A stretch of DNA of 54,850 nucleotides from contig JACJXJ010000008.1 of NCBI GenBank assembly GCA_020636695.1, positions 1 through 54,850 of the forward strand, given 5' to 3'. A program made the translations under genes and the position numbers. Under the pieces are notes generated by a model. It did not search any database and was not told where the DNA came from. It was given only the letters and a program-made list of their open reading frames with translations. This document shows, one piece after another, positions 53,088-54,850 of this stretch (its first letter is position 1; every line of letters begins with the position of its first letter). Source of the stretch: Prevotellaceae bacterium. GTDB taxonomy: Bacteria > Bacteroidota > Bacteroidia > Bacteroidales > Paludibacteraceae.

Positions 53088-54850
53088 ATGTGTGGAATTG
53101 TAGGTTACATTGGGAAACGCGACGCTTATCCGATCTTAATTAAAGGCTTACATCGTTTGGAGTATCGTGGCTACGATAGTGCAGGAGTAGCATTAATCAA
53201 TAGTAAACAAGAGTTAAAAGTGTACAAAGCCAAAGGCAAAGTGGCTGATTTGGAACACGCCGTAGAATCGAAGGACGTGTCGGGCACTATTGGTATTGCA
53301 CACACGCGCTGGGCAACACATGGAGAGCCAAACCAAGTAAATGCGCACCCTCACTACTCTGAATCAGAGCAATTGGCCATTATACACAATGGAATTATCG
53401 AAAACTATGCGGTACTCAAACAAGGTTTGATGAAACACGGTTATTCATTCAAAAGCGAAACTGATACTGAAGTGTTGGTGCAACTTATCGAATATATCAA
53501 AACAACTGATAAAACCGATTTACAAACCGCCGTACAATTAGCATTGAACCAAGTAGTTGGTGCTTACGCTATTGTGGTTTTAGATAGAAATAATCCCGAT
53601 GAAATGGTCGCTGCACGTAAAGGAAGCCCACTTGTTGTCGGCATTGGAGAGGATGAATTCTTTTTGGCATCAGATGCTACGCCAATCGTAGAATTTACGG
53701 ATAAAGTGGTGTATGTAGGAGAACAAGAAATAGTTCACCTACAACGTGGTAAGGAAATTAGCATTAGAACGATTGGCAATGTGGTAAAAACTCCAGAAAT
53801 CAAAAAACTGGAAATGACCTTAAGTCAATTAGAGAAATGTGGCTATCCACACTTCATGCTAAAAGAAATCTTTGAACAACCAACTACACTTGCTACGAGT
53901 ATGCGTGGACGTGTGAACATTGAGCATAACAACATTACACTAGCAGGTTTTATTGATAATAAAGAAAAGTTCCTGAATGCAAAACGAATCATCATCACCG
54001 CTTGTGGTACTTCATGGCATGCTGGTTTGATTGGCATGTATGCCATCGAGGAGTTTGCTCGTATCCCTGTGGTAGTGGAGTATTCATCCGAGTTCCGTTA
54101 TCGCAGTCCTGTTATCAATGAAGACGATTTGGTGATTGCAATTTCTCAATCAGGAGAAACTGCTGATACATTAGCTGCTATTGAATTAGCCAAATCGCAC
54201 GGTGCCTTTATTTTTGGAATATGCAACGTAGTTGGCGCATCTATTCCAAGAGCAGCACATTCAGGCTGTTACACACACGTTGGTCCAGAAATTGGGGTAG
54301 CTTCCACCAAAGCTTTTACCGCACAAGTGACGGTACTCACCATGTTAGCGTTAATGATTGGTAACGAAAAAGGTACATTAAGCGACGAACGTTATTTGCA
54401 AATTGTATCTGAATTGGCCAAAATTCCAGAAAAAATTTCGGAAACGTTAAAGCAAGACGACCGTATCGCTGAATTTGCTAAAACATTCACTTACGCACAA
54501 AACTTCATCTATTTAGGGCGTGGCTATAATTATCCTATTGCCATGGAAGGTGCTTTGAAACTGAAAGAGATTTCATACATCCATGCCGAAGGTTATCCAG
54601 CTGCCGAGATGAAACATGGGCCTATTGCTTTAATTAATCAGGAGATGCCAGTTGTAGTAATTGCACCACAGTGTGGAACGTACGAAAAAGTGGTAAGTAA
54701 TATTCAAGAAATCAAAGCGCGTAAAGGACGTATTATTTCGATTGTAACAAATGGTGATACCGTGGTACGAGATATGTCTGATTATAGCATTTGTATTCCA
54801 GAAACTGAAGAATGTTTAGTACCTCTTTTGGCCGCCATTCCTTTACAGCT
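53088..54850 (+). CDS. glmS: Glutamine--fructose-6-phosphate aminotransferase (3' end cut by window)
   Basis: 587 complete codons are present; about 25-30 C-terminal residues are missing by comparison with the usual length near 610. The enzyme makes glucosamine 6-phosphate, the first step to UDP-GlcNAc for wall and lipid A. The glutaminase half starts with the nucleophile Cys2 (C-G-I-V-G-Y-I-G) and has H-T-R-W-A-T-H-G-E-P. The two SIS domains follow (C-G-T-S-W-H-A-G, S-Q-S-G-E-T-A-D-T and S-T-K-A-F-T), with A-E-M-K-H-G-P-I-A-L near the edge. I see no riboswitch or ribozyme before it. Confidence 0.96.
   Translation, partial: MCGIVGYIGKRDAYPILIKGLHRLEYRGYDSAGVALINSKQELKVYKAKGKVADLEHAVESKDVSGTIGIAHTRWATHGEPNQVNAHPHYSESEQLAIIHNGIIENYAVLKQGLMKHGYSFKSETDTEVLVQLIEYIKTTDKTDLQTAVQLALNQVVGAYAIVVLDRNNPDEMVAARKGSPLVVGIGEDEFFLASDATPIVEFTDKVVYVGEQEIVHLQRGKEISIRTIGNVVKTPEIKKLEMTLSQLEKCGYPHFMLKEIFEQPTTLATSMRGRVNIEHNNITLAGFIDNKEKFLNAKRIIITACGTSWHAGLIGMYAIEEFARIPVVVEYSSEFRYRSPVINEDDLVIAISQSGETADTLAAIELAKSHGAFIFGICNVVGASIPRAAHSGCYTHVGPEIGVASTKAFTAQVTVLTMLALMIGNEKGTLSDERYLQIVSELAKIPEKISETLKQDDRIAEFAKTFTYAQNFIYLGRGYNYPIAMEGALKLKEISYIHAEGYPAAEMKHGPIALINQEMPVVVIAPQCGTYEKVVSNIQEIKARKGRIISIVTNGDTVVRDMSDYSICIPETEECLVPLLAAIPLQ

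Overview
The window looks like chromosomal DNA of a member of the order Bacteroidales (phylum Bacteroidota). Three things point there. The gene set is characteristic: GldD, GldE and GldF, DUF1599 repeats, the DoxX/MauE-like protein that normally precedes tpiA, DUF4301, DUF4834, a bacterial geranylgeranylglyceryl-phosphate synthase, and an ECF sigma factor followed by a membrane/beta-barrel protein. At least fifteen intergenic regions carry the Bacteroidota -7 promoter element TAnnTTTG or a close variant, several with TTG or TTTG 19-21 bases upstream. Shine-Dalgarno sequences are almost absent and the DNA is AT-rich. I see no phage, insertion sequence, CRISPR array or tRNA; gene density is high and most genes are housekeeping genes.

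Layout. 1-2747 (minus) is a secreted amidase-like protein carrying a golvesin-type insert, cut by the window edge. 2890-7412 (plus) holds a sugar kinase, a PAP2-type membrane protein, dacB, birA and an RDD protein. 7466-9445 (minus) holds a cysteine-cluster protein, lpxH and a DUF59 Fe-S protein, facing dusB and lgt (9578-11413) across a compact bidirectional promoter. The RNase P RNA gene lies at 11454-11812. 11887-18091 holds a YihY-type protein, a NamZ-type muramidase, a DUF4301 protein and comEC. ssb, gldE, gldD, a phosphopantetheinyl transferase and GGGP synthase follow to 22092. A PagL-like lipid A deacylase (minus) diverges from gldF-surE-membrane protein-lpxB (23589-26512). 26554-30891 is an ECF sigma/anti-sigma-barrel pair, a duplicated lipoprotein and an ATP-grasp-like protein. 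30940-35807 (minus) is an acetate/succinate energy cluster (CoA transferase, YciI, ackA, pta) plus tonB. 36035-38883 is a shattered uvrA relic. 38884-42396 (minus) holds a lipoprotein, rpoN and a nucleoside kinase. 42586-47922 runs from a Na/Pi transporter to tpiA with an accessory repeat lipoprotein in between. 48049-49551 is a two-gene radical-SAM/lipoprotein system. The window ends with a cysteine-tailed secreted protein, a DUF4834 protein, cls, ribD and a 3'-truncated glmS.

How it fits together. Much of the window serves the cell envelope: lipid A (lpxH, lpxB, PagL-like), peptidoglycan (dacB, amidase, NamZ, glmS), lipoprotein maturation (lgt), phospholipid (cls) and TonB-dependent uptake. 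The minus-strand CoA transferase/ackA/pta cluster suggests fermentation with acetate and probably succinate or propionate as products.

The items most worth attention are the radical-SAM/lipoprotein pair, whose chemistry is as far as I know undescribed; the sigma factor next to a single protein that looks like anti-sigma domain plus outer-membrane barrel; the amidase with a golvesin domain inserted in its catalytic fold; the full-length uvrA broken by many small indels between intact neighbours; and the overlapping divergent promoters between the DUF59 gene and dusB.
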